Below are positions 9,143-18,289 of a stretch of DNA of 41,592 nucleotides, one piece after another; within the stretch, counting starts at the first letter, position 1, and the number at the start of each line of letters is the position of its first letter. The stretch is from Gammaproteobacteria bacterium. Its GTDB lineage: Bacteria; Pseudomonadota; Gammaproteobacteria; Pseudomonadales; Pseudomonadaceae. The position numbers were made by a program, and so were the translations under genes. The stretch is from contig JAAYFD010000035.1 in assembly GCA_012728415.1 (NCBI GenBank), forward strand, positions 1 through 41,592. Reading direction: 5' to 3'. The notes beneath the pieces were generated by a model that ran no database searches, was not told the origin of the DNA, and worked only from the letters and a program-made list of their open reading frames with translations.

Positions 9143-9522
9143 GACAAACAGGTATCCAGTATTGCAAAATCTTGGTGAGTTCCGGTTCAGCGCTGTGCCT
9201 GCTTAGCTGCAAGTCTGTGGATTGCGCCTGCTTTTCAGCCCGTCAAGTACCCGGAACCAAAGCTGAAGGCATTTATACGCAGCCTGGCCTGTTAAGAAAA
9301 ATGATATATCCTGAAGCCTTGCGTGAATATTTTTCATGTTGATCGGACTGACCTGTAAACGGGTGGTCAAAACAGCACCGTTCGCCCTGCTGTGTTCCAA
9401 AACTGCCGTGCAATAGGCCAGCAACGGGTGCCAGGTATTATTAGCTGCCAACCGCTTGCAATCGTTGAAAGCAGCCAGGCATGGCTTACAAGCACAGCTT
9501 CAAGCCTGAAGCTGTCACACAG
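9143..9522. other. Intergenic region upstream of mesX
   Basis: This 380-base spacer follows the DsbA-family gene and precedes mesX on the minus strand. It contains a hairpin at its right end, listed separately, and an 82-codon minus-strand frame at 9203-9451 with no ribosome-binding site and no family resemblance. I do not accept that frame as a gene. The mesX promoter must lie here, but I cannot pick convincing boxes. Confidence 0.5.
9494..9515 (-). terminator. Hairpin after the DsbA-family gene, possible terminator
   Basis: Perfect 9-bp stem ACAGCTTCA / TGAAGCTGT with a four-base loop, starting seven bases after the stop of the DsbA-family gene. The following minus-strand bases are only moderately T-rich, so termination is likely but not certain. 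Confidence 0.5.
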
Positions 9523-10161
9523 TCAGGCAAGCGCGGTTGGCAAAGCGGCCCTGATTGCACTCAAAATATTGTCTGCACTGTTGTAATCAAGGGGTATCAG
9601 CTGGTAGCCATCTGTGGTTTGCAATACCAGGCTGGGAAAACCGTTGATCGGCATGCGCCGCGCCTGCTGCATCTGCTGTTCAAGAAGCTGGCCGGTTGAG
9701 GTGCTATCAAGATCGGCAGCAAAGCGCTCTGTATCCAGTCCCAGTTCTTGCGCCAGCTGAATCAGTGTAGAGTCATCGGACGGGTTCAGCGCCCGCAGGT
9801 AATAGGCTTGCTGGATGGCCAGAATCATTTCCTGTTCCTGCTGCTGATTGCCAGCGGCCAGCACAGCACGACACGCCGGCCATGTGGAGCGCCTTGGCTG
9901 ACAGTCAGTCCAGAACGCAAAGTTGAATTCGGTACCCGGCACATGCTGCTGGATACGCTGCCAGGTGGTCTGCAGCATGTGTTGCATGTCTGCCGGCATG
10001 GGAGCATCGCTGTCCGGTGCCAGTCCACCCAGCAGATATTCAACCTTTAGCGGCAGTTCACCCAGTGCGTCCTGCACCTGCTGCCAGACCGGCACAAAAG
10101 CCCAGCACCAGCTGCACATGGGGTCATGAACGTAAAAAAGCGTATTTTTTGACTGCGCCAT
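9523..10161 (-). CDS. DsbA-family thiol-disulfide oxidoreductase (cytoplasmic type)
   Basis: Thioredoxin-fold protein of 212 residues with a DsbA-like helical insert. The redox motif Cys-Ser-Trp-Cys is at 16-19 (DPMCSWCWAF) and the cis-proline loop is INGFPSLVL near 187. No signal peptide precedes the fold, so it should act in the cytoplasm, unlike periplasmic DsbA; FrnE-like or 2-hydroxychromene-2-carboxylate-isomerase-like proteins share this form. I chose the ATG at 10161 over the in-frame GTG at 10185, which lies inside the preceding gene. AGG from that gene's stop codon lies ten bases upstream. Substrate unknown. It sits 11 bases downstream of the SprA-related gene and is probably cotranscribed. 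Confidence 0.85.
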   Translation of the reverse strand: MAQSKNTLFYVHDPMCSWCWAFVPVWQQVQDALGELPLKVEYLLGGLAPDSDAPMPADMQHMLQTTWQRIQQHVPGTEFNFAFWTDCQPRRSTWPACRAVLAAGNQQQEQEMILAIQQAYYLRALNPSDDSTLIQLAQELGLDTERFAADLDSTSTGQLLEQQMQQARRMPINGFPSLVLQTTDGYQLIPLDYNSADNILSAIRAALPTALA

Positions 10162-10172
10162 ATAATAAGTAC

Positions 10173-10793
10173 CTAGGCACGCCACTGAAGGCTACTATTG
10201 TGATTGCCGCTTTCGCCGGCAATATCCTGATAGCCCTGCACCGCCTGCTGCTGACGGGCTGCTTCGCCTGCGGTCAATTCCTGGTCATCTGCCGCTTGGT
10301 CTATTTCGTCATCCTGGTCAGCGCGGGCCAGCTCGGCGCGGGCTTCGGCTTCCATCTGTGTGGCTTTGGCTGCTACCGAACGGTCCTGCCCGGAAGGTTC
10401 AGCCGGCGCCAGCGCGGCAGCGCGAATGATCTGGGCGCGACGCAAGGTATCTTCCGGCGTATCACCCCTGGAGACGTCAATTTTCACTTCGCCGGCAGTG
10501 GCATAGCTAACCCCGTCAGGTCCGCGCTGATAGGTAAAGCTGGCACCGGATGTAGCCAAGCCACCGGCTGCGGCCAGGTGCGCCATTTCATGGGCGCGCA
10601 CTTCGCGATCACGGGCCTTGAGCTGCTCCACTTCTTTGAGCTGCTCTTCGCTCAGCTCGCCACTTTGGCTTGAGCCGGGTTTATCCTGTTGCCGAGCCCC
10701 TGCAAACCCCTGTGCTTTTTCAGTTGTTGCAGGCTGGCGTGCAGAAGCCGGGGTGTAAGCAGTGTAAAAATGGCTGGCAGATGAAATATGCAT
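10173..10793 (-). CDS. SprA-related putative zinc metalloprotease
   Basis: The 206-residue protein resembles the SprA-related family, found widely in Gammaproteobacteria and of unproven function. A Gln/Ser-rich N-terminal segment (about 1-48) leads into a charged helix (LSEEQLKEVEQLKARDREVRAHEMAH), with His68, Glu69 and His72 forming an HExxH zinc-protease motif. Then come GGLATSGASFTYQRGPDGVSYATAGEVKIDVSRGDTPEDTLRRAQIIRAAALAPAEPS, typical of the family, and an acidic, Gln-rich tail. There is no signal peptide. GGAGGG lies seven bases before the ATG. It starts an operon with the DsbA-family gene. Protease activity is inferred from the motif only. Confidence 0.8.
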   Translation of the reverse strand: MHISSASHFYTAYTPASARQPATTEKAQGFAGARQQDKPGSSQSGELSEEQLKEVEQLKARDREVRAHEMAHLAAAGGLATSGASFTYQRGPDGVSYATAGEVKIDVSRGDTPEDTLRRAQIIRAAALAPAEPSGQDRSVAAKATQMEAEARAELARADQDDEIDQAADDQELTAGEAARQQQAVQGYQDIAGESGNHNSSLQWRA

Positions 10794-10890
10794 GGCTGCC
10801 CTCCGTTGCTATCGCCTGTTTAACCCGAGTATACCTTGCCCTCGGGCTGACAGCACACCCCGGCCAATAAGCGGATGTTTCTGGCGGTAC

Positions 10891-10918
10891 AAAAAACCGG
10901 GCGCAGTGGCCCGGTTTT
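10891..10918 (-). terminator. Terminator of bipA
   Basis: On the minus strand AAAACCGGGC pairs with GCCCGGTTTT around a six-base loop and is followed by further T residues. It begins 16 bases after the bipA stop. The A/T flanks are symmetric, so it could work in both directions. Confidence 0.88.
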
Positions 10919-10934
10919 GATGTTTCAGCACTGC

Positions 10935-12749
10935 TTACTTATTACGCTCTGCCCGCTTGCGGTCGCTTTCGGTAAGAATTTTCTTGCGCAACCGAATGGA
11001 TGCAGGCGTTACTTCTACCAGCTCGTCATCCTCGATAAATTCCAGCGCTTGCTCCAGCGTGAAGCGCACAGGCGGTACCAGCGCAATGGTTTCGTCCTTG
11101 CCGGAGGCACGCATGTTGTCCAGTTTCTTGGCCTTAGTCGGATTAACCACCAGGTCGTTGTCCCGGGCGTGAATGCCAGCCAGCTGACCTTCGTAGATTT
11201 CATCCCCCGGCGACAAGAACAGCTTGCCGCGCTCCTGAAGGGTTTCCAGTGAATAGCTCAGTGCTTTACCGCTGGCCATGGACACCAATACGCCGTTAGG
11301 CCGGCCAGCCAGGTCTGCACTTTTAATGGGGCCATAATGACTGAAGGTGCTGGTCAAAATGCCAGTACCCGAAGTGATGGTCATAAACTGATTACGAAAG
11401 CCAATCAGGCCCTTGGCCGGAATTTCATATTCCAGGCGGATGCGGCCCTTGCCATCGGGCACCATATCTTTCAGCTCACCCTTGCGCAGGCCAATTTGCT
11501 CCATAATCGGACCCTGGTGCTCTTCTTCGATATCAAAAATGACAAATTCGAAGGGCTCCTGTTTTTCGCCATCGACGTCCTTGATGATTACCTCGGGACG
11601 GGAAATGGCCAGCTCGAAACCTTCGCGGCGCATGGTTTCGATCAGGACTGACAGGTGCAGCTCACCACGGCCAGAAACGACAAAGCGGTCCGGATCGCCG
11701 GTTTCCTCAACGCGCAAGGCGACGTTGTGCAACAGCTCTTTTTCCAGACGCTCCTTGATATTGCGGCTGGTAACGTATTTTCCTTCCTTGCCGGCAAAAG
11801 GTGAGTCATTGACCTGAAAAGTCATGCTCACGGTCGGTTCGTCAACACTCAGTGGCGGCAGCGCTTCAACGTGCTGCTGGTCACACAATGTATCGGAGAT
11901 GAACAGCGGTTCGAAACCGCTGATGCAGATGATGTCACCGGCCTTGGCTTCTTCCACTTCGACCCGCTGCAGGCCATGGTGCCCCATAACCTGCATGATG
12001 CGGCCATTGCGCTTCTTGCCGTCAGTGCCAATGGCGGTCACTGGTGTGTTGGTCTTGATACGACCGCGGGTAACCCGGCCAACACCAATCACGCCCAGGA
12101 AGTTATTGTAGTCCAGTGCAGAGATTTGCATCTGGAAAGGACCATCCACATCCACTTTGGGAGGCTTCACATAGTCAATAATCGCCTGGAACAGCGGGTC
12201 CATGTTGTCGGCCATTTCTTCCGGGTCCATGCCGGCAATGCCATTCAGGGCACTGGTGTACACAATCGGGAAGTCCAGCTGTTCGTCAGTACCGCCCAGG
12301 TTATCGAACAGGTCAAATACCTGGTCGATAACCCAGTCGGGGCGTGCGCCGGGCCGGTCGATTTTATTGACTACCACAATCGGGTTGAGGCCGGCCTGGA
12401 ACGCCTTCTGGGTAACAAAACGGGTTTGCGGCATGGGGCCATCGATGGAGTCCACGACCAGCAACACGCAGTCAACCATGCTCAGCACGCGCTCAACCTC
12501 GCCACCGAAGTCGGCGTGACCAGGGGTATCAACGATGTTGATGGCGTAGTCGCTCCACTTGATCGCAGTATTCTTCGCCAAAATGGTGATGCCGCGTTCT
12601 TTTTCCTGGTCGTTGGAGTCCATTACACGGTCGGATTCCAGCTCCTTGCGGTCCAGGGTGCCGGATGCACGCAGCAGGGCGTCAACCAGGGTGGTTTTGC
12701 CATGGTCCACGTGGGCAATGATGGCGATGTTTCTCAGTTTCTCAATCAC
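10935..12749 (-). CDS. bipA: Ribosome-associated GTPase BipA/TypA
   Basis: BipA is a translational GTPase of the EF-G type that binds ribosomes and assists 50S assembly, especially in the cold or under stress. The 604-residue protein has G1 AHVDHGKTT at 12-20, the switch region [28 protein letters not shown], then domains II, III and V and the BipA C-terminal domain with [14 protein letters not shown] and [11 protein letters not shown] start at GTG 12749 (GTG ATT GAG AAA), which gives the family N-terminus and length; the frame extends upstream but those residues are unlike the family. TAGAGA precedes the start. thiI lies upstream, as in Pseudomonas. Confidence 0.96.
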   Translation of the reverse strand: MIEKLRNIAIIAHVDHGKTTLVDALLRASGTLDRKELESDRVMDSNDQEKERGITILAKNTAIKWSDYAINIVDTPGHADFGGEVERVLSMVDCVLLVVDSIDGPMPQTRFVTQKAFQAGLNPIVVVNKIDRPGARPDWVIDQVFDLFDNLGGTDEQLDFPIVYTSALNGIAGMDPEEMADNMDPLFQAIIDYVKPPKVDVDGPFQMQISALDYNNFLGVIGVGRVTRGRIKTNTPVTAIGTDGKKRNGRIMQVMGHHGLQRVEVEEAKAGDIICISGFEPLFISDTLCDQQHVEALPPLSVDEPTVSMTFQVNDSPFAGKEGKYVTSRNIKERLEKELLHNVALRVEETGDPDRFVVSGRGELHLSVLIETMRREGFELAISRPEVIIKDVDGEKQEPFEFVIFDIEEEHQGPIMEQIGLRKGELKDMVPDGKGRIRLEYEIPAKGLIGFRNQFMTITSGTGILTSTFSHYGPIKSADLAGRPNGVLVSMASGKALSYSLETLQERGKLFLSPGDEIYEGQLAGIHARDNDLVVNPTKAKKLDNMRASGKDETIALVPPVRFTLEQALEFIEDDELVEVTPASIRLRKKILTESDRKRAERNK

Positions 12750-12874
12750 AGTGGTTTTCTCTAGGTTAAAATTTTCTTGCTCGGTTTTGCTACGCAGGTA
12801 GGCTGTACTATTTTTATCTGGACAACGCCATTGCATGCTCCGCAAAGTCGCCGCGAATATATCCGCGCAGGCCC

Positions 12875-12898
12875 TTTGATGGCACTCATGCCATCAAA
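12875..12898 (-). repeat. Nine-bp hairpin between thiI and bipA
   Basis: TTTGATGGC at 12875-12883 and GCCATCAAA at 12890-12898 form a perfect stem around a six-base loop. There is no T run on either side, so it is not a standard terminator; it may stabilise the thiI transcript end or be an operator ahead of bipA. Confidence 0.6.
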
Positions 12899-13004
12899 GT
12901 TTGACTCCACATACAGTGCCGTTGTCAGCAAACACTGTGCAATCTGCCACATCCGCTCCAGCGGCGGAGCGTTCGGCACTGCAGTCAGCGTCACACACTC
13001 AAAA

Positions 13005-14459
13005 TCAGGGCCGATACACCCTTACATTGTCATGCCCTTCATGCAACAAGTGGTGACAATGCAGACGGCTCATCACCCCCTTGTCGCAATACAGCAAATA
13101 CTGCCGGTTGCTGTCCAGCTCCTGGAACTTGCTGTTTATCGCATAAAACGGTAGCTGAATCTGCTCTACGCCGTCCAGTGTCAGCGGATGGTCTTCGCTT
13201 TCGTCAGGGTGGCGGATGTCCACCACCACTTGCCCGGGTAGTGCCTCGCTGACCATTTCGACCTGTACGTCTTCACTCAGTTCTTCCAGCAATTTGTCAA
13301 CTGTGACAAAGCGGGCCCGGGCCACCGCCTGCTCCAGTAACTGCTGATTGAGACTTTCTTCTTCACGGGCGATCCGTCCGGGACGCGCCCTGGTCGTCGG
13401 ATTGACGGAAATTACTCCGCAGTACTCCGGCATATGCTTGGCAAACTCGGCAGTACCGATAGCCTCTGCAGTGTTAATGATATCTTGCTTGTGCGCAGCC
13501 ACCAGCGGACGCAGCACCAGCTTGTCGGTGGCCTTATCAATTACCGACAGATTGATTAGCGTCTGGCTGGAGACCTGTGAAATGGCCTCGCCAGTGGCCA
13601 GTGTACCGATTTGCAGACCATCGGCAATTTTTTCTGCCGCACGCAGCATCTGGCGCTTGAGCACAACCCCCATCTGGCTGTTATCGACATTGCCGAGAAT
13701 ATCCGCCAATACTTCCTCAAAGGGTACGCTGACAAACAGGACCCGGTGCGAGCGTCCAAATTTTTCCCACAGGTAATGCGCAACCTCCATCACGCCCAGC
13801 TCATGGGCACGCCCCCCGAGGTTGAAAAAGCAGAAATGCGCAAGCAAACCGCGACGCATCAGCTGGTAAGCGGCAACAGTAGAGTCAAAACCACCGGACA
13901 TCAGGACCAGCGTCTGCTCAATGGAACCTAGCGGATAACCGCCCAGTCCTTCCTGGCGGTTGAACTCAACCAACAGGCGGCGGTGACGAATTTCCAGCCG
14001 CACCTCGACATCCGGCCTGTTCAGCCGAATACCGGCGGCACCGCATTGGCGGCGCAGCAAGCTGCCGACTTCGCGCTCGACATCCATTGAAGTAAACCCG
14101 TGCTTGCCAACCCGCTTGCAGCGGACGGCAAAAGTTTTATCCTGAAGCAGCGGCGCATAGTGCTCGGCACAGCGGTTGGCAATTTCCTGCATGCTGTCGG
14201 GCAGCTCGAAGTCCAGCACCTGATAAAAATGTGCAATACCGGGCAGGTTGCGCAACCGCTCGACCACCTGCTGTTGCAGGACCGGATCAGTCAGGCTGGT
14301 GACCACATCAATGTTGTCCCACTCACCAGAAGTACGAACACCAGGATCCAGATCCTTGAGCACGTTACGGATATTGCGACCCAGCTGTAAAATGAACTGG
14401 CGACGAACCGGGCGACTCTTGATGGTGATTTCAGCAAAAGGTTTAACAAAAAGTTTCAT
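13005..14459 (-). CDS. thiI: tRNA 4-thiouridine synthase ThiI with rhodanese domain
   Basis: ThiI adenylates U8 of tRNA and inserts sulfur to give 4-thiouridine; it also passes sulfur to thiazole synthesis in many bacteria. The 484-residue protein has an N-terminal ferredoxin-like/THUMP region (about 1-170), the PP-loop SGGFDS at 188-193, EYCGVIS with Cys347 (E. coli Cys344) and a C-terminal rhodanese domain with the persulfide cysteine Cys458 in YCDKGVMS (E. coli Cys456). All catalytic residues are present, so this is the full-length gammaproteobacterial form. The start ATG is well placed behind an extended -10 promoter. In Pseudomonas the upstream neighbour is glnA; here it is dtd. Confidence 0.97.
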   Translation of the reverse strand: MKLFVKPFAEITIKSRPVRRQFILQLGRNIRNVLKDLDPGVRTSGEWDNIDVVTSLTDPVLQQQVVERLRNLPGIAHFYQVLDFELPDSMQEIANRCAEHYAPLLQDKTFAVRCKRVGKHGFTSMDVEREVGSLLRRQCGAAGIRLNRPDVEVRLEIRHRRLLVEFNRQEGLGGYPLGSIEQTLVLMSGGFDSTVAAYQLMRRGLLAHFCFFNLGGRAHELGVMEVAHYLWEKFGRSHRVLFVSVPFEEVLADILGNVDNSQMGVVLKRQMLRAAEKIADGLQIGTLATGEAISQVSSQTLINLSVIDKATDKLVLRPLVAAHKQDIINTAEAIGTAEFAKHMPEYCGVISVNPTTRARPGRIAREEESLNQQLLEQAVARARFVTVDKLLEELSEDVQVEMVSEALPGQVVVDIRHPDESEDHPLTLDGVEQIQLPFYAINSKFQELDSNRQYLLYCDKGVMSRLHCHHLLHEGHDNVRVYRP

Positions 14460-14500
14460 GGGGACAGGGTCGACAAGGGCTTGACAAGCAAAAAAGAGGC

Positions 14501-14509
14501 CGGATTATA
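14501..14509 (-). promoter_or_regulatory. Extended -10 promoter of thiI
   Basis: On the minus strand TGCTATAAT is a perfect extended -10 element (hexamer 14504-14509). No good -35 is seen at the right distance, as expected for extended -10 promoters. It would give a leader of roughly 40 bases before thiI. Confidence 0.5.
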
Positions 14510-14744
14510 GCAAATCCAACTGGAGTTAGCGACTGTCTGGACGCAGCCCAACATCTTAAGCTGACCCAGGCAGAGCAGTGCAGCGCCAGTCTCGCCAAGC
14601 ACTTCTCGCCCCTCCGGCTTTTAGCAATCTTGCGCGCATGCACATCAGCCCTCCCGCCGTGCCTGCACCCGTTTATGCTGCCCCGCCGCCCTCCGAAAAT
14701 GGCTGACCGCACCGGATTGCTCCAAACGGCTGCAGCATGTCACG

Positions 14745-15182
14745 TCACACCTGAAGCAGGAAGGTCACCGGCCCATCATTGGTCAGACTCACCTGCATGT
14801 CGGCCCCAAAACAGCCGGTTGCCACCTGCGGCCAGGCTCTCTGTGCCATGCCTACAAAACGCTCAAACAGCTCTTCTGCCACCTGCGGCGCTGCTGCTGT
14901 GGAAAACCCCGGACGCAGGCCGCTGCGGGTATCAGCCGCCAAAGTAAACTGTGAAACAAGCAACAAACCGCCGTTAATGTCTTTAAGCGAGCAGTTCATG
15001 CGTCCTTCTGCATCGGCAAAAATACGGTAGTTGAGTAGTTTGTTGAGCATTTTTTCCAGCTGCACCTGGCCATCATCCGGCTCCAGCCCGACCAGGGCCA
15101 GCACGCCTTGCCCGATTTCCCCGACAATGTCCCCAGCCACTTCGACACGGGCTGTGGTCACCCGCTGAATCAACACCTTCAT
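14745..15182 (-). CDS. dtd: D-aminoacyl-tRNA deacylase
   Basis: DTD removes D-amino acids (and glycine from tRNA-Ala) mischarged on tRNA, protecting translation. The 145-residue protein is the normal family size and starts MKVLIQRVTTARVEV. The two signature motifs are intact: SQFTL at 77-81 and the NxGPVT motif as NDGPVT at 135-140, which form the chiral proofreading site across the dimer. It is a small cytoplasmic homodimer. It lies alone between fbp and thiI on the same strand, with 285 bases before thiI and 252 after fbp, so it probably has its own promoter. Confidence 0.97.
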   Translation of the reverse strand: MKVLIQRVTTARVEVAGDIVGEIGQGVLALVGLEPDDGQVQLEKMLNKLLNYRIFADAEGRMNCSLKDINGGLLLVSQFTLAADTRSGLRPGFSTAAAPQVAEELFERFVGMAQRAWPQVATGCFGADMQVSLTNDGPVTFLLQV

Positions 15183-15392
15183 CCAAACACCTGTCTGTTG
15201 TTGCCCGAATCAAGTTCAGGATGCGCTGATCAATACTGGCCCGTCAGCACCAGCGACACCTGCGGAAACGCAATTTAATCGTAGCAAGTACGCATTTTGC
15301 GCTGGTTTTGAAGGTGCCCTGTCAATGCAGGCCATTACTCAGCGTTCCCTTTAAGCTCTGCACCCGCTGCAGTGAGTCAGCAGTGCATAGCA

Positions 15393-15416
15393 AACACCCG
15401 GCAGTAGCCGGGTGTT
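15393..15416 (-). terminator. Terminator of fbp
   Basis: Ten-bp perfect stem AACACCCGGC / GCCGGGTGTT with a four-base loop, 18 bases after the fbp stop; the minus-strand 3' side reads TTTGCT, a short T tract. Confidence 0.75.
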
Positions 15417-15434
15417 GGGGGGCCGAAAAAGCGG

Positions 15435-16451
15435 TTAGCCCTGTTCTTTGTGGTATTTGGTAATCCGCTCCACTTCCTGCTTCGACCCCATGAATACCGG
15501 CACTCGCTCGTGCAGCTTTTCCGGACGCACATCCATGATGCGGATTCGCCCGTTAGTTGCAGCGCCACCGGCCTGCTCGACAATCATGGCCATGGGATTG
15601 GCTTCGTACATCAGGCGCAGCTTGCCCTTTTCATCATCCATGCGACGGTCCCAGGGATACATGAACACACCGCCACGGACCATGATGCGATGAATGTCAG
15701 CCACCATTGAGGCCGTCCAGCGCATGTTGTAGTTTTTTCCCAGCGGTCCTTCTTTACCCGCCAGCATCTCATTGACATAGCGCTGAACTGGCTCTTCCCA
15801 GTGGCGCATGTTGGACATATTGATGCCAAATTCGGCAGCTTCCTCGGGAATGGACATATTGTCATGAGTCAGAATGAACGACCCCATCTCAGTATCCAGA
15901 GTGAAACCTTTAACCCCGTTACCCAAGGTTAGCACCAGCATGGTTTGCGGACCGTAAATAGCATACCCGGCGGCTACCTGCTTGACGCCTGGCTGCAAGA
16001 AATCCTCATCCTCAAGAACACCACAGACATCAACGCTTTCCGGGCAGCTCAAGACAGAAAAAATAGTGCCCACAGAAACGTTGATATCGATATTGCTGGA
16101 TCCATCCAACGGGTCAAATACCAACAAATAAGAGCCTTTGGGGAAGCAGCCCGGAATCTGATAAGGCTTTTCCATTTCCTCTGATGCCATGCCGGCCAGG
16201 TGCCCTCCCCATTCGTTGGCTTCCAGCAGAATCTCGTTGGAAATTACATCCAGCTTCTTCTGCATTTCACCCTGTACGTTCTCCGTACCTTCGTTACCCA
16301 GAGCACCGCCCAGCTCACCCTTGCTGATGTGATAATTAATAACCTTGCAAGCCCGGGCAACAACTTCAATCAGAAAGCGCAGCTCTGCTGGTGTCTGGTG
16401 GGCTCGGGTTTGCTCAATCAGGAAGCGGCTCAGGGTGGTACGTGGTGACAT
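15435..16451 (-). CDS. fbp: Class I fructose-1,6-bisphosphatase
   Basis: Converts fructose 1,6-bisphosphate to fructose 6-phosphate, the committed step of gluconeogenesis in the cytoplasm. The 338-residue protein has the metal and substrate loop [11 protein letters not shown] at 112-122 and [11 protein letters not shown] followed by [22 protein letters not shown], the class I C-terminal signature. The acidic EEME around 91-94 supplies another metal ligand. Start ATG has GAGG five bases upstream. It is monocistronic by position: divergent from ompW and followed by a hairpin terminator. Pseudomonas-type bacteria need it because they rely on gluconeogenesis from organic acids. Confidence 0.97.
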   Translation of the reverse strand: MSPRTTLSRFLIEQTRAHQTPAELRFLIEVVARACKVINYHISKGELGGALGNEGTENVQGEMQKKLDVISNEILLEANEWGGHLAGMASEEMEKPYQIPGCFPKGSYLLVFDPLDGSSNIDINVSVGTIFSVLSCPESVDVCGVLEDEDFLQPGVKQVAAGYAIYGPQTMLVLTLGNGVKGFTLDTEMGSFILTHDNMSIPEEAAEFGINMSNMRHWEEPVQRYVNEMLAGKEGPLGKNYNMRWTASMVADIHRIMVRGGVFMYPWDRRMDDEKGKLRLMYEANPMAMIVEQAGGAATNGRIRIMDVRPEKLHERVPVFMGSKQEVERITKYHKEQG

Positions 16452-16573
16452 GATGACCTCAGCATGAAAACAAGACTGGGTGGATTCTACTCGCTTTCAC
16501 GGCATAAAGCTGCCGATAAAGTTGATATGGATTCGGTAGACCAACAGAAATACCCATGTAGCAAGCACGGCAG

Positions 16574-16614
16574 TTGACTCATATCAATAACCCCATCAAC
16601 TCAATGGCTATGAT
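16574..16614 (+). promoter_or_regulatory. ANR/FNR-type box and -10 element of the ompW promoter
   Basis: TTGACTCATATCAA at 16574-16587 differs from the FNR/ANR consensus TTGAT-N4-ATCAA by one base. A -10 like TATGAT lies at 16609-16614, predicting a start near 16621, about 41 bases from the box centre. This is the class II activator spacing. OmpW/OprG genes are known FNR or ANR targets, so low oxygen probably induces this gene. Confidence 0.7.
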
Positions 16615-16665
16615 TACAGGCAGAAAAAGTTCCAGCTTATTTTCATTCCATTATGGAGCATAGCC

Positions 16666-17337
16666 ATGCGCAAAACCCTTCTCGCAACCACCCTGCTGGC
16701 CACCATCGCAGCTACCCCTGCCGCCTTCGCTCACGAAGCTGGTGACATCATTGTTCGTGCTGGTGCCGTGACTGTAACCACCCACGAAAGCACTTCTGGC
16801 GTTAAAACTTCCGCTCTGGGCAACCTGAACGGCAAGGCCACCCTGGACAACGACACCCAGCTAGGTCTGAACTTCGCCTATATGGTGACCGATAACATTG
16901 GTATCGAGCTGCTGGCAGCCAGCCCCTTCAAGCACGATGTGAGCATTAAAAATACCGCAGTGGGCAGCATGAAGCTGGGCTCCATCAAGCACTTGCCACC
17001 TACTCTAAGCGCTGTTTACTACCCACTGGATAGCAAGTCGGCATTCCAGCCATACATTGGTGCGGGTATTAACTACACGTGGTTCTTCGATGAGTCAGTT
17101 TCCAGCACAGCTAAGCAAAATCTAAACGCTAGCAACTTTAATGTGAAAAACTCCTGGGGCTGGGCCGCTCAAGTAGGCGCCGACTACATGTTGACCGACA
17201 ACATCATGATCAACGGCCAGATTCGTTACATCGACATCGATACCGACGCCACCCTGAACACTGTCGCCGGTCGTACCAAGGTTAACGTTGATGTTAAACC
17301 ATGGGTCTACATGGTTGGCCTGGGCTACAAATTCTAA
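16666..17337 (+). CDS. ompW: OmpW-family outer membrane protein
   Basis: Eight-stranded outer membrane beta-barrel of the OmpW/OprG family, thought to pass small hydrophobic molecules. The 223-residue precursor has a clear signal peptide (MRKTLLATTLLATIAATPAAFA, cleaved before HEAGD, residue 23). The mature part begins DIIVRAGAVTV, has LGLNFAYMVTDNIGIELLAASPFKHDV and PPTLSAVYYPL, and ends with the outer-membrane sorting signal YMVGLGYKF (terminal Phe). GGAG lies seven bases before the ATG. An ANR-type promoter precedes it and a strong terminator follows, so it is monocistronic and likely oxygen-controlled. Confidence 0.95.
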   Translation: MRKTLLATTLLATIAATPAAFAHEAGDIIVRAGAVTVTTHESTSGVKTSALGNLNGKATLDNDTQLGLNFAYMVTDNIGIELLAASPFKHDVSIKNTAVGSMKLGSIKHLPPTLSAVYYPLDSKSAFQPYIGAGINYTWFFDESVSSTAKQNLNASNFNVKNSWGWAAQVGADYMLTDNIMINGQIRYIDIDTDATLNTVAGRTKVNVDVKPWVYMVGLGYKF

Positions 17338-17356
17338 TTTGTTACCCGCCAAACCC

Positions 17357-17385
17357 AAAGGGCGCTCTTTCGAGCGCCCTTTTTT
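17357..17385 (+). terminator. Terminator of ompW
   Basis: GGGCGCTC / GAGCGCCC with loop TTTC, followed by six T residues, 22 bases after the stop. A classic intrinsic terminator; the A residues before it allow some action on the minus strand too. Confidence 0.95.
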
Positions 17386-17407
17386 GTAACTGCCAATCCT
17401 CTCAGAT

Positions 17408-18277
17408 TTAATACAGCACCTGATACAGCTTGCGCCGATACAGGATCACCAGCGGATGGGCACTGCCCAGCAACTCGAACACCTGCAGCAGGGTTTCATG
17501 GGCAGCACCATTGCCGTATTCACGGTGACGGATGAACAGCTGCAACAAGGCGTCCAGTGCCGGCTCGTATTGCTGACGCGACAACTGCTGAATGGCCAGC
17601 TGATAAGCCGCTTCATCATCAGCAGGGTTTTGCGCCAGCCTGCTCTTCAGTTCCGCGACTTCCGGCAACTCGGCAGCCTTGCGCAAAAAAGTCAGCTGCG
17701 CCTGGGCAGCAGCCAGCTCATGTTTGTGTTCGTCACCCTTCACCGCACCCAGCACCTGCACCGCCTCATCCAGCGCATTGCGCTCAATCAGGCAACGGCC
17801 ATATAAAATCAGCGCCGGTTCATTACTGTTATCTTCCTGCAGCATGGCTTGCAGTACCGTTTCGGCCTCGGCATAGGCGCCTTCGGCAAACAGCTGTTCG
17901 GCCTGTTCCAGCGGCGTAATGGTGATTTCTTCCGGCTCCGGGACATGCCGTGCAAGCATTTCGCGAATCTGCGACTCGGGCTGAGCTCCGGCAAAACCAT
18001 CCACCGGCTGACCATCCTTGAACAGCACCACCGTTGGCAGACTGCGTACACCAAAGCGGGCAACTGTTTCCTGCTCGACATCACAGTTGACCTTGGCCAG
18101 CAAAAACTCGCCGTTGTAATGGGTAGCAATCTTTTCCAGCAACGGCATCAATGCTTTGCAGGGCGCACACCAGTCGGCCCAGAAGTCCACCAGTACCGGC
18201 CTGATGAACGAGTTTTCAATCACCAGCTGATCAAAAGCTTCAGCACCTTCCACATCAACAATAAACGACTGACTCAC
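17408..18277 (-). CDS. cnoX: Thioredoxin-TPR co-chaperone CnoX (YbbN-like)
   Basis: Residues 1-110 are a thioredoxin fold with Cys-Ala-Pro-Cys at 37-40 (ADWCAPCKAL) and the cis-Pro loop RSLPTVVLF. Residues 115-289 are tetratricopeptide-like helices (EQAEQLFAEGAYAEAETVLQAML and later repeats). CnoX holds unfolding proteins during oxidative stress and hands them to GroEL or DnaK. E. coli CnoX has lost the first cysteine; here both are kept, so the protein could also be a working reductase. The length of 289 residues is normal. It ends close to the ompW terminator and starts 12 bases after rsmC, suggesting cotranscription. Confidence 0.9.
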   Translation of the reverse strand: MSQSFIVDVEGAEAFDQLVIENSFIRPVLVDFWADWCAPCKALMPLLEKIATHYNGEFLLAKVNCDVEQETVARFGVRSLPTVVLFKDGQPVDGFAGAQPESQIREMLARHVPEPEEITITPLEQAEQLFAEGAYAEAETVLQAMLQEDNSNEPALILYGRCLIERNALDEAVQVLGAVKGDEHKHELAAAQAQLTFLRKAAELPEVAELKSRLAQNPADDEAAYQLAIQQLSRQQYEPALDALLQLFIRHREYGNGAAHETLLQVFELLGSAHPLVILYRRKLYQVLY

Positions 18278-18289
18278 TTCATTTTCCTC

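Noticed and set aside
9203..9451. Minus-strand 82-codon frame between the DsbA-family gene and mesX
   Set aside because: No ribosome-binding site, no recognisable family and unremarkable composition; could be revisited if relatives conserve it.
11871..12764. Plus-strand frame of 297 codons opposite bipA
   Set aside because: Antisense shadow of a conserved GTPase gene; no ribosome-binding site.
12750..12845. Upstream extension of bipA to an earlier start
   Set aside because: The added 32 residues are unlike any BipA N-terminus, and the GTG at 12749 gives the family length.
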